Origin: Virgibacillus doumboii
GTDB taxonomy: Bacteria; Bacillota; Bacilli; Bacillales; Amphibacillaceae
Length of the DNA: 64,000 nucleotides
Direction: 5' to 3'
Assembly (NCBI RefSeq): GCF_902806455.1
Contig: NZ_CADCWQ010000001.1
Location: 2,418,001 to 2,482,000 of the forward strand
Below, one piece after another: positions 9,174 to 19,051 of the stretch. Under the pieces are notes generated by a model. The model had not been told where the DNA came from and ran no database searches. It saw nothing but the letters and a program-made list of their open reading frames with translations. Position numbers and translations under genes: made by a program. Position 1 is the first letter of the stretch. The number at the start of each line of letters is the position of its first letter.

Positions 9174-9913
9174 TGCAAATAGACGTTATTGGCGATGTAC
9201 ATGGATGTCTTGAGGAACTCCATGAGCTGTTTCATGCACTAGGCTACAACCAAAAGGATGGTATTTTTGTGCACCCTGACGGCAGAATCCCCGTATTTTT
9301 AGGGGATATTACCGATCGGGGGCCTTTTTCCATTGGGTCGATTAAAATCGTATACGATATGGTTGTTGTTCATAAACAAGCCCGGTACGTCCCCGGGAAC
9401 CATTGCAATAAGCTGTACCGTTATTTTCTCGGAAATAATGTTCAAGAGCGGCATGGACTGGAAACGACCACGGCGGAATACACCGCTTTGCCAAAGTCTG
9501 AGCAGACTAAAATAAGGAATGAATTTATCGAACTCTATGAGACAGCGCCGCTTTATTTGGAAATGCCGGAAGTTGAGGCTGTTGTGGCCCATGCAGGGAT
9601 TAAAGAATCATTTATTGGCAGAACGGATAAACGAGTAAAAACCTTTGTCCTGTACGGGGATATAACGGGCAGGTTTCATAATGACGGCCGTCCGATCAGA
9701 CGTGATTGGGCACTGGATTACCAGGGGAACCGCTGGATTGTGTATGGGCACACGCCTGTAAAAGAACCGCGGATTGTGAATAAAACGATTAATATTGATA
9801 CTGGATGTGTATTCGGAAATAAGCTGACTGCCTTTCGCTTACCGGAGGAAAAAATCGTTTCGGTTCCATCCAGGCAGCCATTGATCGAGGAAAAATTCCG
9901 GTATTTTGACTAA
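9173..9913 (+). CDS. prpE: Bis(5'-nucleosyl)-tetraphosphatase PrpE
   Basis: A 246-residue PPP-family metallophosphatase with the metal motifs GDVHGC (residue 6 onward), GDITDRGP and GNHCNKLYR, and later histidines in VAHAG and YGHTP. PrpE hydrolyses Ap4A asymmetrically and affects spore germination in B. subtilis. ATG at 9173 is chosen over GTG 9161 because AAGGTGG lies eight bases upstream. It overlaps the last base of rodA. Its 3' end overlaps the convergent rluD-type gene by four bases. Confidence 0.92.
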   Translation: MQIDVIGDVHGCLEELHELFHALGYNQKDGIFVHPDGRIPVFLGDITDRGPFSIGSIKIVYDMVVVHKQARYVPGNHCNKLYRYFLGNNVQERHGLETTTAEYTALPKSEQTKIRNEFIELYETAPLYLEMPEVEAVVAHAGIKESFIGRTDKRVKTFVLYGDITGRFHNDGRPIRRDWALDYQGNRWIVYGHTPVKEPRIVNKTINIDTGCVFGNKLTAFRLPEEKIVSVPSRQPLIEEKFRYFD

Positions 9914-10782
9914 ATCAGTTGTGTCATATCATCAGCGGCCGGAATGGAAAAGTCCATATTCTTTTTCGTTGTTGGATGCTGAAAAGCAATATGGTAACAA
10001 TGCAATGCCTGCCGGTGGATTAATGCAGTCGAACCGCCGTATAAATCATCACCGGCCAATGAATGACCTAGATATGAGAAATGTACACGTATCTGATGTG
10101 TCCTTCCTGTTTCCAACTGAACATCCACCAGCGAATGTGCTGAACCTTCCTGTCTTACGCTGTAATGTGTAACAGCTGATTTTCCAGTTTCGGTTACGGT
10201 TCGTTCAATAATGGAACCTTCTTTGCGGCCAATTGGAGCATTGATGGTTCCTTTTTTATCTGCCAAATGTCCTTCCACAACGCAAACGTACTTCCTGTTT
10301 ATTTTACCGGCCTTCTGTGATCGCGATAAAATTGAATGACTGTAACGGTGTTTTGCAATTAATAATAAACCGGAAGTATCCTTATCAAGCCTTGTTACCA
10401 CATGGAATGTGTAGGGAATGTCATATTTTTCATAATACGCAAGCACTCCATTCGCGATGGTTCCGGATGGATGCAGATTCGACGGGATCGTTGCCGTTCC
10501 TGGTGGTTTGTCCAGGATTAAAACATCTTTATCCTCATAAATAATTGAAAGCGGCATTCCCTCGGGAACCATGAATGGACCTTTTTTCTCCTCAGGGAAA
10601 ACAACTAAAAGTTCATCACCTCCGCACAAAAGATAACGGACTGTTTTTGGTAAATCATTTACACAAATCCGTCCTCCATCATGGATGACGGATTTGATTA
10701 AACTTCTGGAAAATGCCTGTACCTGCTGCAAGTATTCGTGTATGGTCAGTCCTTCATGTTGATGGTCAATAATCCACTTCAC
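9910..10782 (-). CDS. yjbO: RluA/RluD-family pseudouridine synthase YjbO
   Basis: A 290-residue RluA-family pseudouridine synthase. The N-terminal part is S4-like ([27 protein letters not shown] cut here into EYLQQVQAF and [12 protein letters not shown]). The catalytic motif [15 protein letters not shown] carries the active Asp near residue 139, and [12 protein letters not shown] is the second conserved motif. It would isomerise uridines in rRNA or tRNA. Third gene of the relQ-nadK-yjbO operon, with a 15-base gap after nadK. GTG start with GGGTGAAG upstream. Confidence 0.9.
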   Translation of the reverse strand: MKWIIDHQHEGLTIHEYLQQVQAFSRSLIKSVIHDGGRICVNDLPKTVRYLLCGGDELLVVFPEEKKGPFMVPEGMPLSIIYEDKDVLILDKPPGTATIPSNLHPSGTIANGVLAYYEKYDIPYTFHVVTRLDKDTSGLLLIAKHRYSHSILSRSQKAGKINRKYVCVVEGHLADKKGTINAPIGRKEGSIIERTVTETGKSAVTHYSVRQEGSAHSLVDVQLETGRTHQIRVHFSYLGHSLAGDDLYGGSTALIHRQALHCYHIAFQHPTTKKNMDFSIPAADDMTQLI

Positions 10783-10797
10783 AGCGCTTCACCCGCA

Positions 10798-11613
10798 TTA
10801 CTTATTCTTATCATCGTCATCATCTGCCACGAATGAGTCACGGACCCGATCCCAGAATGGAAATGGTCTGAACCGTGCGAAACGAACACGTTCTTTTGCT
10901 ACCCGGCACTGGATTGACTTCACATTCGTGTAGCTTTGCGTGAAGTGATCAATCGTAATTAAAAAGCTTCGGTCGACAATCGGCTTAAGCAGACACGTGT
11001 GGTGTTTTGGCAAAATCAGCGGGGAACCGATTGTACGGAAAACCCGATTGTTGATTGATGCCATTTCAGTAAGCTGGATTGCCTCGAGGGACGGATGGAT
11101 AATCCCGCCACCTAATGCTTTATTATACGCGGTACTGCCTGATGGCGTTGAAATACAGAGACCATCTCCGCGAAACGTTTCAAAATGTGCTCCCTTAATA
11201 TCGACATCAAACACAACCGAACCTTCTGGTGTTTTGATGGTAGCTTCATTTAATGCAAGAAAACGGTCTTCTCTGCCACCGGAATGTCCGCGGATAATTA
11301 CTTCCAGAAGGGGATACTCAACAACCTGAAAAGGCGTTTTTGCTATCTCGATTATCAGTTTTTCTACTTCATCAGGAACCCAATCCGCATAGAAACCCAA
11401 GTGACCCGTATGAACACCAATGAATGAAGTTGACTCAAGGCAATGTACATAATTATGAAATGCCTCTAAAAATGTGCCATCTCCTCCAACGGATATAACC
11501 AGGTCAGGATTTTTTTCATCATAATCTAAATCAAAATCAGTTAAGTATTGCTTCATAGTAGCCTGAATTTTATTTGATCGATCATCGCCTTTTGATACTA
11601 TTGCAAATTTCAC
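10798..11613 (-). CDS. nadK: NAD kinase
   Basis: A 271-residue NAD kinase (NadF/PpnK) that makes NADP from NAD and ATP. The GGDGT motif is at residues 43-47, and the family signature around [21 protein letters not shown] is near 150. GTG start with AAGGAG ten bases upstream. The C-terminus is short and acidic (ADDDDDKNK). It follows relQ by 14 bases, the conserved Bacillaceae order that joins alarmone synthesis, NADP supply and RNA modification in one transcript. Confidence 0.94.
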   Translation of the reverse strand: MKFAIVSKGDDRSNKIQATMKQYLTDFDLDYDEKNPDLVISVGGDGTFLEAFHNYVHCLESTSFIGVHTGHLGFYADWVPDEVEKLIIEIAKTPFQVVEYPLLEVIIRGHSGGREDRFLALNEATIKTPEGSVVFDVDIKGAHFETFRGDGLCISTPSGSTAYNKALGGGIIHPSLEAIQLTEMASINNRVFRTIGSPLILPKHHTCLLKPIVDRSFLITIDHFTQSYTNVKSIQCRVAKERVRFARFRPFPFWDRVRDSFVADDDDDKNK

Positions 11614-11627
11614 AACCAGTTCGCTCC

Positions 11628-12236
11628 TTACTTTCGATGGAATATTCGTTGTGCTTCCTGTACTTCATTTTTAATAATTGACATTTCCTCGTCCAGCTTG
11701 AATGCCGCCTCCGCTGCCCGCTGCAGCCTGGATTTAATTTCTGAGGGAATTCTGCCTTTGTATTTGTAGTTCAGTGAATGTTCGTTTGTTGCCCAAAAAT
11801 TCATGGCAAGTGTCCGTATTTGAATCTCCGCAACTACCTGCCTTACTCCCTGAATTGTTTCAACAGGGTACTCAATAATAATATGGTACGACCGGTAACC
11901 ACTCTCTTTCTTTCTTGATACATAATCCTTTTCTTCAATTATAGTAAAGTCCTTACGTGATCGAATCATTTTTACTATTGTATAAATATCATCAACAAAC
12001 TGACAAACCACCCTGACACCCGCAATATCCTGAAGTTCGTGCTCAATCTTGTCCAATGGTATTCGTCTGCTTTCCGCTTTTTCCAAAATACTCGGAACAG
12101 GCTTGACACGTCCGGTAATAAATTCAATCGGTGAATGTCTGGATTCATATTCAAACTGCTTTCGTATACCTTTTAACTTCACTTTCAATTCTTCAACCAC
12201 TTGTGTATATGGGGCAAGTATTGCATCCCAATTCAT
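11628..12236 (-). CDS. relQ: Small alarmone synthetase RelQ (YjbM)
   Basis: A 202-residue small (p)ppGpp synthetase with only the synthetase domain and no HD hydrolase or regulatory domain. Key segments are [27 protein letters not shown] and [23 protein letters not shown]. It transfers pyrophosphate from ATP to GDP or GTP; homologues form tetramers activated by pppGpp. ATG at 12236 is preferred because AGGTGG lies eight bases upstream. First gene of the operon with nadK and yjbO, divergent from yjbK. Confidence 0.93.
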   Translation of the reverse strand: MNWDAILAPYTQVVEELKVKLKGIRKQFEYESRHSPIEFITGRVKPVPSILEKAESRRIPLDKIEHELQDIAGVRVVCQFVDDIYTIVKMIRSRKDFTIIEEKDYVSRKKESGYRSYHIIIEYPVETIQGVRQVVAEIQIRTLAMNFWATNEHSLNYKYKGRIPSEIKSRLQRAAEAAFKLDEEMSIIKNEVQEAQRIFHRK

Positions 12237-12378
12237 TGTATACACCACCTGAATATCATCTAATTCCTATCCTATCATAACACATAAAAATGGATAATCT
12301 TTGCATATATGAACATCATTCGCCATAATTAACATACGTTTCTATAATAATCCTGAACCTGCGGAGGTTACAACTAAA

Positions 12379-12963
12379 TTGGCACAGGAAATTGAAATTG
12401 AATACAAAAACCTGTTGACAGAATCTGAGTTTAATCGTGTCCTTGATAGTCTTCCATTTCCGGAAGAAACCCAAACACAAACAAACCATTATTTTGAAAC
12501 TGCTGATTTTTCCCTTAAAGAAAACGGCTGTGCATTACGGATCCGGGAAAAGAATGGCATATTCACATTAACCTTAAAAGAACCGCATGATACCGGGTTG
12601 CTTGAAACACATGACACCCTGTCAGAACAGGAAGCCCATGATTGGATAACCGGACGATTCGTACCAAAGAAACATACCTCAAAACAGCTTGCTGCTAAAG
12701 ATATTTCCCTGGATGATTTGACTTATCTGGGAAGTCTGGTAACAGATCGCCGTGAATTAAAGTATGATAATGTACTGCTGGTGCTTGATTACAGTACGTA
12801 TAACGGGACATCGGACTTTGAATTGGAAATGGAAGCTGCGTCTGAAGAAATCGGACGTGAAGCAATGCGTAAGGTCCTGGAAAAATTTAGTATTGAAAAG
12901 CGTCAAACTCCAAATAAGATACAGCGTTTTTTTGAATCAAAAAACGGTTCAGTCGATAGCTAA
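12379..12963 (+). CDS. yjbK: CYTH-domain protein YjbK
   Basis: A 194-residue CYTH/triphosphate tunnel metalloenzyme-type protein. The N-terminal EIEIEYK motif (residues 4-10) and the alternating charged strands (ALRIREK, TLTLKEP, ELKYDN, FELEME) line the usual beta tunnel that binds triphosphates and divalent metals. Likely a triphosphatase; substrate unknown. TTG start with GGAGG upstream. It keeps its B. subtilis place beside relQ. A TATAAT-like element is present at about 12342. Confidence 0.88.
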   Translation: MAQEIEIEYKNLLTESEFNRVLDSLPFPEETQTQTNHYFETADFSLKENGCALRIREKNGIFTLTLKEPHDTGLLETHDTLSEQEAHDWITGRFVPKKHTSKQLAAKDISLDDLTYLGSLVTDRRELKYDNVLLVLDYSTYNGTSDFELEMEAASEEIGREAMRKVLEKFSIEKRQTPNKIQRFFESKNGSVDS

Positions 12964-13045
12964 CCTGCCAGAGAAGTCAGATTAGTTGCCCAAATAATAG
13001 TACGTTGCTACAATATATACAAACATATTAGGAGAGAATAACAAT

Positions 13046-13426
13046 ATGTCCCGAGCTGGAACAATATACGAAGCAATTGGCGGCTTCGATACAATAGACA
13101 GACTGGTGAGCGCATTTTATAAACGAGTTGGTAATCATCCAAAACTTACACCAATTTTTCCGGATGATCTTACATGGACTGCACAGAAACAGCGGTGGTT
13201 TTTAACCCAGTTTTTCGGAGGTCCGCAACTTTATAACGAAAATCGTGGCCATCCAATGATGCGCAGACGTCATCTTCCCTTTGAGATTACACCTGAACGA
13301 AAAGACGCATGGCTCGAATGTATGGACGCTGCACTAAATGAAGCTAAAATTGAAGAACCTTATCGCACGGCTATATTTGAAAAATTGACCATGACTGCAC
13401 ATCATATGATGAACACACCGCAATGA
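13046..13426 (+). CDS. yjbI: Truncated hemoglobin, group II (YjbI)
   Basis: A 126-residue 2-on-2 hemoglobin. [17 protein letters not shown] forms the start, the F-helix segment [12 protein letters not shown] provides the proximal histidine at residue 76, and the C-terminal helix includes AHHMMN. Such proteins bind O2 or NO at heme. AGGAGAG precedes the ATG. The stop codon overlaps the longest yjbH frame, so the two genes form an operon, as in related genomes. Confidence 0.92.
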   Translation: MSRAGTIYEAIGGFDTIDRLVSAFYKRVGNHPKLTPIFPDDLTWTAQKQRWFLTQFFGGPQLYNENRGHPMMRRRHLPFEITPERKDAWLECMDAALNEAKIEEPYRTAIFEKLTMTAHHMMNTPQ

Positions 13427-13443
13427 TAGAAAGGAGAATCGAT

Positions 13444-14340
13444 GTGAGTTGGAAGCAGGCTGGGCTTGAGAGCTCAAATGACACAAACACATCGGCAAAA
13501 TATAGCTATTTCGATTTTGTACAAAAACCGGTTGAAATATATGTTTTCGTAGATCCGCTATGTCCGGAATGCTGGTCATTAGAACCATATTTGAAGAAAC
13601 TATCCATTGAATATGGACGTTTTTTTACTATAAGACCAATTATCAGCGGACATTTAAATAAGCTGAATAAAGACAAATTTGATAAACCGAAACGTTTAAA
13701 AGATATATGGGAAAAAACAGCAAGCCGTACCGGTATGAGTTGTGATGGAGATTTGTGGATTGAGAACCCGGTATCTTCCCCATGGATTGCATCACTTGCA
13801 ATAAAAGCAGCCGAACTGCAGGGCAAAAAAGCCGGCCGGTTATTTTTACGTAAGGTACAGGAAAACCTGTTTCTCAAAAAGCACGATATCTCGGATGAGG
13901 ATGTTTTAATACAATGTGCAGAAGATTCCAGGCTTGATGTCGAGGAATTTGAAAATGATTTATATTCATCATCAGCCAAAAAAGCTTTCCAGGCAGACTT
14001 AAAACTTACGAAGGAAATGGAAGTCGATTATATCCCAACAATGGTGTTCTTCAATCAGAAAGCTGAAGAGCAGGGTATTAAAATCTCAGGTCTATATCCA
14101 TATGATATTTATGTCCAGGTTCTGAAACAGATTCTGCAAAAAAACCCGGTACCTTCGAGTAAACCTCCATTGGAATCCTTTCTGCAATACTATGGTGTTG
14201 TCGGCAACAAGGAAATTTCAGTGGTATATGACTGGACAAAAGCCAAAACCGAAAAGGAAATGAAAAAGTTACAATTAAGGCAATCTGTTGAAAAAATCCC
14301 CGTAAAATATGGGACTTTCTGGAAATACAATGATGAATAA
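13444..14340 (+). CDS. yjbH: Spx adaptor YjbH/SpxH
   Basis: A 298-residue DsbA-like thioredoxin-fold protein that delivers the regulator Spx to the protease ClpXP. The CPEC motif lies at residues 40-43 within [16 protein letters not shown]. The later DYIPTMVFF segment with its cis-proline position supports the DsbA fold. GTG at 13444 is chosen since AAAGGAG stands seven bases upstream; the ATG at 13423 overlaps yjbI and lacks a site. Its target Spx is encoded at 19367-19762 in the same window. Confidence 0.92.
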   Translation: MSWKQAGLESSNDTNTSAKYSYFDFVQKPVEIYVFVDPLCPECWSLEPYLKKLSIEYGRFFTIRPIISGHLNKLNKDKFDKPKRLKDIWEKTASRTGMSCDGDLWIENPVSSPWIASLAIKAAELQGKKAGRLFLRKVQENLFLKKHDISDEDVLIQCAEDSRLDVEEFENDLYSSSAKKAFQADLKLTKEMEVDYIPTMVFFNQKAEEQGIKISGLYPYDIYVQVLKQILQKNPVPSSKPPLESFLQYYGVVGNKEISVVYDWTKAKTEKEMKKLQLRQSVEKIPVKYGTFWKYNDE

Positions 14341-14380
14341 TACTCAAAGCATGGAGTCTGTGCTTTGGGTATTTTTTATT
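14339..14380 (+). terminator. Terminator after yjbH
   Basis: ATACTCAAAGCA pairs with TGCTTTGGGTAT and is followed by TTTTTTATT. It closes the yjbI-yjbH transcript. Confidence 0.85.
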
Positions 14381-14420
14381 GTGGATTTCTAGACGCTGAG
14401 CATCAGCGACATTAATACAA

Positions 14421-14547
14421 AAGAAAAAAGGATGTACGGGGCAGCGTACATCCTTTAGGGATCTCCGTCTTTGTATATTACAAAGGGGGATGGGAGAAAG
14501 TTTCATGATCAAACAAAGGGGTTTTGTTTGTTTGTGACTCATCTCAC
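14421..14547 (-). ncRNA. roxS: RoxS/RsaE-like small regulatory RNA
   Basis: On the minus strand a consensus-like promoter (TTGTAC, 17 bases, TATATT) is followed by about 127 bases ending in a perfect 12-bp stem (AAAGGATGTACG/CGTACATCCTTT) and TTTTTTCTTTTG. The body has two C-rich stretches, ACCCCTTTGTTTGA and TTTCTCCCATCCCCCTTTG, which from memory are the conserved Shine-Dalgarno-binding segments of RoxS (Bacillus) and RsaE (Staphylococcus). RoxS base-pairs with mRNA leaders of central metabolism under NO or NADH stress. Size, motifs and place beside yjbH agree. The 5' end is estimated from the promoter. Confidence 0.85.
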
Positions 14548-14549
14548 AT
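14532..14549. promoter_or_regulatory. Rex/Fnr-type operator over the sRNA start
   Basis: TTGTGA-CTCATC-TCACAT is a near-perfect palindrome overlapping the predicted start of the RoxS-like RNA. It fits the Rex pattern TTGTGA-N6-TCACAA and also the Fnr pattern TGTGA-N6-TCACA. Position on +1 suits a repressor such as Rex, which is known to control RoxS. Confidence 0.65.
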
Positions 14550-14553
14550 TCTT

Positions 14554-14582
14554 AATATATCAAGAGTTGTTATCTTGTACAA
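14554..14582 (-). promoter_or_regulatory. SigA-type promoter of the RoxS-like RNA
   Basis: Minus-strand TTGTAC (14577-14582) and TATATT (14554-14559) are separated by exactly 17 bases. Transcription would start near 14547 and run toward 14421. Confidence 0.7.
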
Positions 14583-14713
14583 TTAGTTTGTTCATCTTTT
14601 CACAAAAATGTCACACTTCTATTTCACTGTTTTGTCACATATAGTTGTAATGAAAATATGTTGTCCTTCATCTGTTAGTAATGTGCAAAATTATATTGAT
14701 TGGAGTGGATATA

Positions 14714-14896
14714 ATGCAGGAAATCCTTCCGTTTATTTTTTTAATGGTAACGATAATAGCTGTCTTTTTAAATATTCTTGGACTGATGCAGCTGATTCCT
14801 ATTTTTATAACACTGCCAATGTTGTTTATTTCGATTTACTTAACGATTTATACATTTACCCATCGGAACGTTTATCGTGGCCGTATGCGGGGGTAG
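14714..14896 (+). CDS. Small membrane protein, unknown function
   Basis: A 60-residue protein with two hydrophobic helices (ILPFIFLMVTIIAVFLNIL and LIPIFITLPMLFISIYLTIY) and a short basic tail (HRNVYRGRMRG), likely inside by the positive-inside rule. ATG at 14714 is supported by GGAGTGG just upstream; a longer frame from 14681 is less likely. A strong hairpin follows. No family recognised. Monocistronic, divergent from the RoxS-like RNA. Confidence 0.6.
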   Translation: MQEILPFIFLMVTIIAVFLNILGLMQLIPIFITLPMLFISIYLTIYTFTHRNVYRGRMRG

Positions 14897-14917
14897 ATCA
14901 ATCAATCTCTGTAAGTT

Positions 14918-14950
14918 ATCCTTCATCACTTAGATGAAGGATATTTTATT
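14918..14950 (+). terminator. Terminator after the small membrane protein
   Basis: ATCCTTCATC and GATGAAGGAT form a perfect 10-bp stem with a 5-base loop, then ATTTTATT. The stem resembles the CCTTCAT/ATGAAGG hairpins of the 52-bp repeats. Confidence 0.65.
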
Positions 14951-14970
14951 GGTTTTTGCTTTATTCGGGT

Positions 14971-15046
14971 ATTCATTATTCCGATGAGTGACCTTGTTAC
15001 GGATTTCCAGCTTCGTTCGGGCACTCATAACCCCGATAAGTGACCT
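14971..15046. repeat. Two units of the 52-bp repeat family
   Basis: CCGATGAGTGACC at 14981 and CCGATAAGTGACC at 15033 are exactly 52 bases apart, separated by GGATTTCCAGCTTCGTTCGG as in the large array at 25165-25690. Confidence 0.75.
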
Positions 15047-15100
15047 CTCACTTAATTTCAACGTAGATTTTGTAGTTCGTTCCCCCTCCTTTACAAGCAG

Positions 15101-15134
15101 AAAAAATAGCAGAGGAAATTCCCCCTGCTATTTT
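15101..15134 (-). terminator. Terminator of pepF
   Basis: Minus strand AAAATAGCAG...CTGCTATTTT followed by TTTCTGC; lies about 40 bases past the pepF stop. Confidence 0.75.
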
Positions 15135-15175
15135 CAACTCAACAACTCAATAACCCGCTCCAGCGCAGACAGCCT

Positions 15176-16987
15176 CTATTTAACCATCAATTCTTCCATC
15201 TCATTCAGTTTTTCTTCAAACACATCAAGTGCTGCCAGAATTGGCTCTTTCGATGTCATGTCAACACCGGCTTTTTTCAGAACCTCAATCGGATAATCAC
15301 TGTTTCCCGCTTTCAGGAAGTCAAGATACCGATCAACTGCTCCTTCCTCTTCATTGAGGATTTGACTGGACAGTGCAGTGGCGGCGGAATACCCTGTTGC
15401 ATATTGGAACACATAATAGTTCATATAGAAATGCGGAATCCGTGCCCATTCCAGACCGATTTCTTCATCTGAGACGACATCATCACCAAAGTATTTTTTA
15501 TTCAAATCATAATAAATTTCCGTTAATTTTTCTGCAGTTAATGCTTCACCATTTTGCATGCGGACATGAATGTCATGCTCGAATTCCGCAAACATGGTCT
15601 GACGGAAAACTGTACCGCGGAACCCTTCCAGAAAGTGATTCAGCAAATAAATTTTCTGCTTCTCATCATCCACCTGGTTCATCATGTAATCATTCAGGAG
15701 TGCCTCATTGCACGTTGATGCAACTTCCGCCACGAAAATAGAGTAATTTCCATAGCGGAATGGCTGTGTTTTTCGTGTATAGTAACTGTGCATGGAATGG
15801 CCCAATTCGTGTGCCAGTGTAAATAGATCGTTCACTTTGTCCTGCCAGTTCAGCAAAATATATGGATTTGTTCCATATGCACCGGATGAATATGCCCCGC
15901 TGCGTTTTCCTTTATTTTCTTCAACATCAATCCAGCGACTGTTAAATCCTTCTTTCAGTGTACTGACATAGTCTTCACCAAGTGTTTTCAACGCTTCAGC
16001 CACATATTCCTGTGCTTCTTCATACGTAATCTTCATATCGACATCTTTTACCAGTGGTGTATACATGTCATACATATGCAATTCATCAAGCCCAAGCACT
16101 TTTTTGCGCAATTCAGCGTAACGATGCAGTAATGGCAGTTTTTCATTAACTGCTTCAACCAGATTATCGTACACCTGCTCCGGAATTTTATTGCCATCCA
16201 GGGCTGCCTGCCGTGCCGAATCATAGTTCCGTACTTTTGCATTAAAATTATCTGTTTTCACGGTACCGGTTAATGTTGATGAAAATGTATTGATGAAGTC
16301 ATCATACTTCCCATACATTGCCTGGAATGCATTCTTACGCACACTGCGATCCTTGGATTCCAAAAATCCGATATAGCGTCCGTGCGTCAAATCAACCTCT
16401 TCCCCATCCTCATTTTTAATCGACGGGAACGTCAAATCAGCATTGTTCAGCATGCTGAATGTATTTGACGGTGTTGACATCGGCTCAGATGCCTCCGCAA
16501 GCAATGCCTCCTCTTTCTCACTCAGAACATGTGGGCGTTGACGGTTTATCTCATCCAGCGTATGCTTATACAGCTGTAATTCTTCTTTTTCATCGATAAA
16601 CCCGCTTAATTTTTCCTCATCCATTCCAAGGATTTCGGGAACGATATAGCTCATCGAACTGGACGCTATTGTCAGAACATTTTCCGCCTTCGAGTTCATA
16701 GCCTGATAGTTCGAATTTGTCGTATCCTGGTCATACCGCATATGAGCGTATGTAAACAGTTTGCCAAGCCGTTCCGAAAGTTCATCCTGAAGCTTTAGAA
16801 CATCATACAGATTTTGTGCTGAATCGGCTATTTTTCCCTGGAATTTTTCAATCGATGGAATGTCATTTTTTAGTGATGCAAGCTCTTCTTCCCATTTTTC
16901 GTCTGTTGCAAAAATATCCTCCAGTTTCCAAGTTAATTCCTCAGGTATTTCACTTCTTTTTGGTAACTCCTTCGTTGCTTTTGCCAC
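15176..16987 (-). CDS. pepF: Oligoendopeptidase F
   Basis: A 603-residue cytosolic M3 zinc metallopeptidase. The HELGH zinc motif is at about residues 393-397, with the third ligand region SIFVAEVASTCNEALL downstream. It cleaves short peptides. GTG at 16987 (VAKATKELPKRSEIP) is preferred because GGGAGG lies eight bases upstream; the longer frame to 17038 has no ribosome site. It is the last gene after mecA and coiA, the conserved order. A second, diverged M3 enzyme is encoded at 62184-63989. Confidence 0.93.
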   Translation of the reverse strand: MAKATKELPKRSEIPEELTWKLEDIFATDEKWEEELASLKNDIPSIEKFQGKIADSAQNLYDVLKLQDELSERLGKLFTYAHMRYDQDTTNSNYQAMNSKAENVLTIASSSMSYIVPEILGMDEEKLSGFIDEKEELQLYKHTLDEINRQRPHVLSEKEEALLAEASEPMSTPSNTFSMLNNADLTFPSIKNEDGEEVDLTHGRYIGFLESKDRSVRKNAFQAMYGKYDDFINTFSSTLTGTVKTDNFNAKVRNYDSARQAALDGNKIPEQVYDNLVEAVNEKLPLLHRYAELRKKVLGLDELHMYDMYTPLVKDVDMKITYEEAQEYVAEALKTLGEDYVSTLKEGFNSRWIDVEENKGKRSGAYSSGAYGTNPYILLNWQDKVNDLFTLAHELGHSMHSYYTRKTQPFRYGNYSIFVAEVASTCNEALLNDYMMNQVDDEKQKIYLLNHFLEGFRGTVFRQTMFAEFEHDIHVRMQNGEALTAEKLTEIYYDLNKKYFGDDVVSDEEIGLEWARIPHFYMNYYVFQYATGYSAATALSSQILNEEEGAVDRYLDFLKAGNSDYPIEVLKKAGVDMTSKEPILAALDVFEEKLNEMEELMVK

Positions 16988-17081
16988 GTAATTGTCCTCC
17001 CTTTTTCCGTTATACTGACTCTTTCTAGTTTTATCCAAAAAAATCCTGCCTTATTGTTTAGTATAACGAATTATTTATGAA

Positions 17082-18263
17082 TCATGCCCGTATTTTGTTT
17101 GTACGAAGCAAATTCATCTGCTTATCATCCCCCGGCAGCGCCGCTTCAATACTTTTATAAAATAACACTTGATTGACTTTGATAAACTGATTTGGGGCAA
17201 ATTGACGAATTACAGTTAACCGTTCAAGCAGTTGGAGGTACTGAAGAATAGGGTTTGTTACAGGTTTGATCAAGAGGAAATGATTTGAATAACGTAAGTG
17301 GGTTCTTAGTAAATGCTCACACGATTTAAGTGAAAACCGACCACCTACTGGAAGGGGTGCAATAATTTTAAGACAAATTCTGCTCTGCCAGTCCCACGGT
17401 GGGGATTTCATCTTAAATTGTGTGGAGACAGGAAGATGAATGATTGAAGGCAAATGTTCCTTATGGGTCCCCTCCAAATACAGCCATTGGTACCATGCCA
17501 GATCTCTGCCATATACATGTGCAGCTGGTTTCAGGCGGAAAACGCGCTTCTCTCTTTTCCATACATGATAGAGTTCATTTTTTGAAAAAAATTGCGCTTG
17601 AAATAAATCCGTGAAAATCATTTGTGGTAATTTTTTTACGTGAAGTTTGCCGATCGCCTTTTGCTTTGTCGAAATGTAAAAGTCTTGAAATGAAATAAAC
17701 TGGAGTGTTTCAGGACAAAAGTAAAATAATGTGAGAGGAATTGCCGAAGAAAATTGATGAATGAAATAAAGATGGAATTGATCGATATTCAAACAATCTC
17801 TGCCCCGTCGTTCCATACGATTTGCGCCAAGTATCCAGATGGGGACGATCCCTGCCTTGTGATAGCCTTCATTCCGTTTGCGAATTTGTTCTGGCGGAAC
17901 GCGTGCGCACTGATACTCGATGGCTACTGCTTTGTGTTTGAGTCTCACTAGTATGTCCGGCCTTTGTTTGATTTCGGGTAAATATGCTTCCAGTTGAACA
18001 TCGAGATTCTGGTGCTTGAGCCACTGAAATAGCAGCATTTTTCCTTTCTCATGGTAAGATCCCTCGCCACCTTCCTGTGAAGGACAGTTGCTTTTGGAAC
18101 GGTGGGCAAAATGCGGAATCATTTGTGACCCTGCTTTAGCAATTACTTCTTCATTACACGTTGGACAGAGAAACGTTTCCTGCCGCTTTAGTTTCGTGAT
18201 TTCAACTCGGGTCAACGATGCAAGTGTAACAAGATTTCCATATTTAGTTTTAGCCTGCAGCAT
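17082..18263 (-). CDS. coiA: Competence protein CoiA
   Basis: A 393-residue CoiA-like protein needed for natural transformation, thought to act on incoming single-stranded DNA during recombination. The N-terminus has a zinc-finger-like CPTCNEE and PHFAHR, typical of the family. A restriction-endonuclease-like PD-(D/E)xK core follows: RPDILVRL near residue 105 and AIEYQC near 118. GGAGGTG precedes the ATG. It sits between mecA, which controls ComK turnover, and pepF. DNA uptake genes themselves are not in this window. Confidence 0.9.
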   Translation of the reverse strand: MLQAKTKYGNLVTLASLTRVEITKLKRQETFLCPTCNEEVIAKAGSQMIPHFAHRSKSNCPSQEGGEGSYHEKGKMLLFQWLKHQNLDVQLEAYLPEIKQRPDILVRLKHKAVAIEYQCARVPPEQIRKRNEGYHKAGIVPIWILGANRMERRGRDCLNIDQFHLYFIHQFSSAIPLTLFYFCPETLQFISFQDFYISTKQKAIGKLHVKKLPQMIFTDLFQAQFFSKNELYHVWKREKRVFRLKPAAHVYGRDLAWYQWLYLEGTHKEHLPSIIHLPVSTQFKMKSPPWDWQSRICLKIIAPLPVGGRFSLKSCEHLLRTHLRYSNHFLLIKPVTNPILQYLQLLERLTVIRQFAPNQFIKVNQVLFYKSIEAALPGDDKQMNLLRTNKIRA

Positions 18264-18322
18264 AAAAAAATCACCTCCATCTTTTATAATTCGACAAAGG
18301 TGAAGAAATTCCTTTAAAGAAC

Positions 18323-18351
18323 AAAAAAAGACACTCTTTATTCAGAGCGTC
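18323..18351 (-). terminator. Terminator overlapping the mecA stop
   Basis: Minus strand GACGCTCT...AGAGTGTC then TTTTTTT. The stem includes the last codons of mecA. Confidence 0.8.
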
Positions 18352-19051
18352 GGATTGCTGCAGGAAAGTGGGAGCGAACCTGTTCAAACGTGTTATTTTC
18401 AAATACTTGTTTCCCATATTCCTCCAGAAAATGAATGGTTACTTCCGTATCATCCGCAAATTCAAATATCTGACTGATGACGTCTTCATGTTGATCATCA
18501 TCTGCTTCATCTTCCTCTTGCGGAAATTCAATATATAAATAGTACTTATTATCATAATGGAAAAGACTATTTTCCATTTCGACGGTATTATCTTCCAGGT
18601 AGTGACTCAATTGGATGACATCCTCAAAGTCATTAAACATTACAGTCAGAGACAAGTTACCATCATCATCCTCTTCCTTACCGGAGTTGGACGATTTATT
18701 TTTACTGCTGCCGAATTTATGATCCAGCACATCTTCAATTTTATCGTCAACGGATATATCAATCGTTTTGCCATTCTCAGTTGGCAGTTCAAGATTCTCA
18801 CCGTTTTTGGATACTTGTGCTTTTGTTACAACAATCTCAAGCCCTTTATCCAAGGCCTGAACCTGAATCCATAATGGACCATCAACATTAAAGTCTTCCT
18901 TATAATGAACTTCATCCATCATCTGCCAGAATAACTGTTCACTTCGTTCGCGGTTATACCAGATTTCTTCCCGTTCAAATCCGCGATCTTCAATATCAAT
19001 ATAGGAAATATAAAATTTTACGGTGTTCTCATTTATACGTTCTATTTCCAT
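18338..19051 (-). CDS. mecA: Adaptor protein MecA
   Basis: A 237-residue ClpC adaptor that targets ComK and other proteins for ClpCP degradation. The N-terminal target-binding domain is MEIERINENTVKFYISYIDIEDRGF split over residues 1-25 (key MEIERINENT, YIDIEDRGF). An acidic linker (about 95-140) follows, then the C-terminal ClpC-binding domain (SLTVMFNDFEDVIQLS to the end). GGGAGAG precedes the ATG. The chain is strongly acidic. With Spx and YjbH nearby, much of the regulated-proteolysis circuit is encoded here. Confidence 0.95.
   Translation of the reverse strand: MEIERINENTVKFYISYIDIEDRGFEREEIWYNRERSEQLFWQMMDEVHYKEDFNVDGPLWIQVQALDKGLEIVVTKAQVSKNGENLELPTENGKTIDISVDDKIEDVLDHKFGSSKNKSSNSGKEEDDDGNLSLTVMFNDFEDVIQLSHYLEDNTVEMENSLFHYDNKYYLYIEFPQEEDEADDDQHEDVISQIFEFADDTEVTIHFLEEYGKQVFENNTFEQVRSHFPAAIRRSE

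Noticed and set aside
14988..15296. Plus-strand 102-residue ORF near the pepF end
   Set aside because: Antisense to the pepF 3' end and crosses its terminator and repeat units; no ribosome site.
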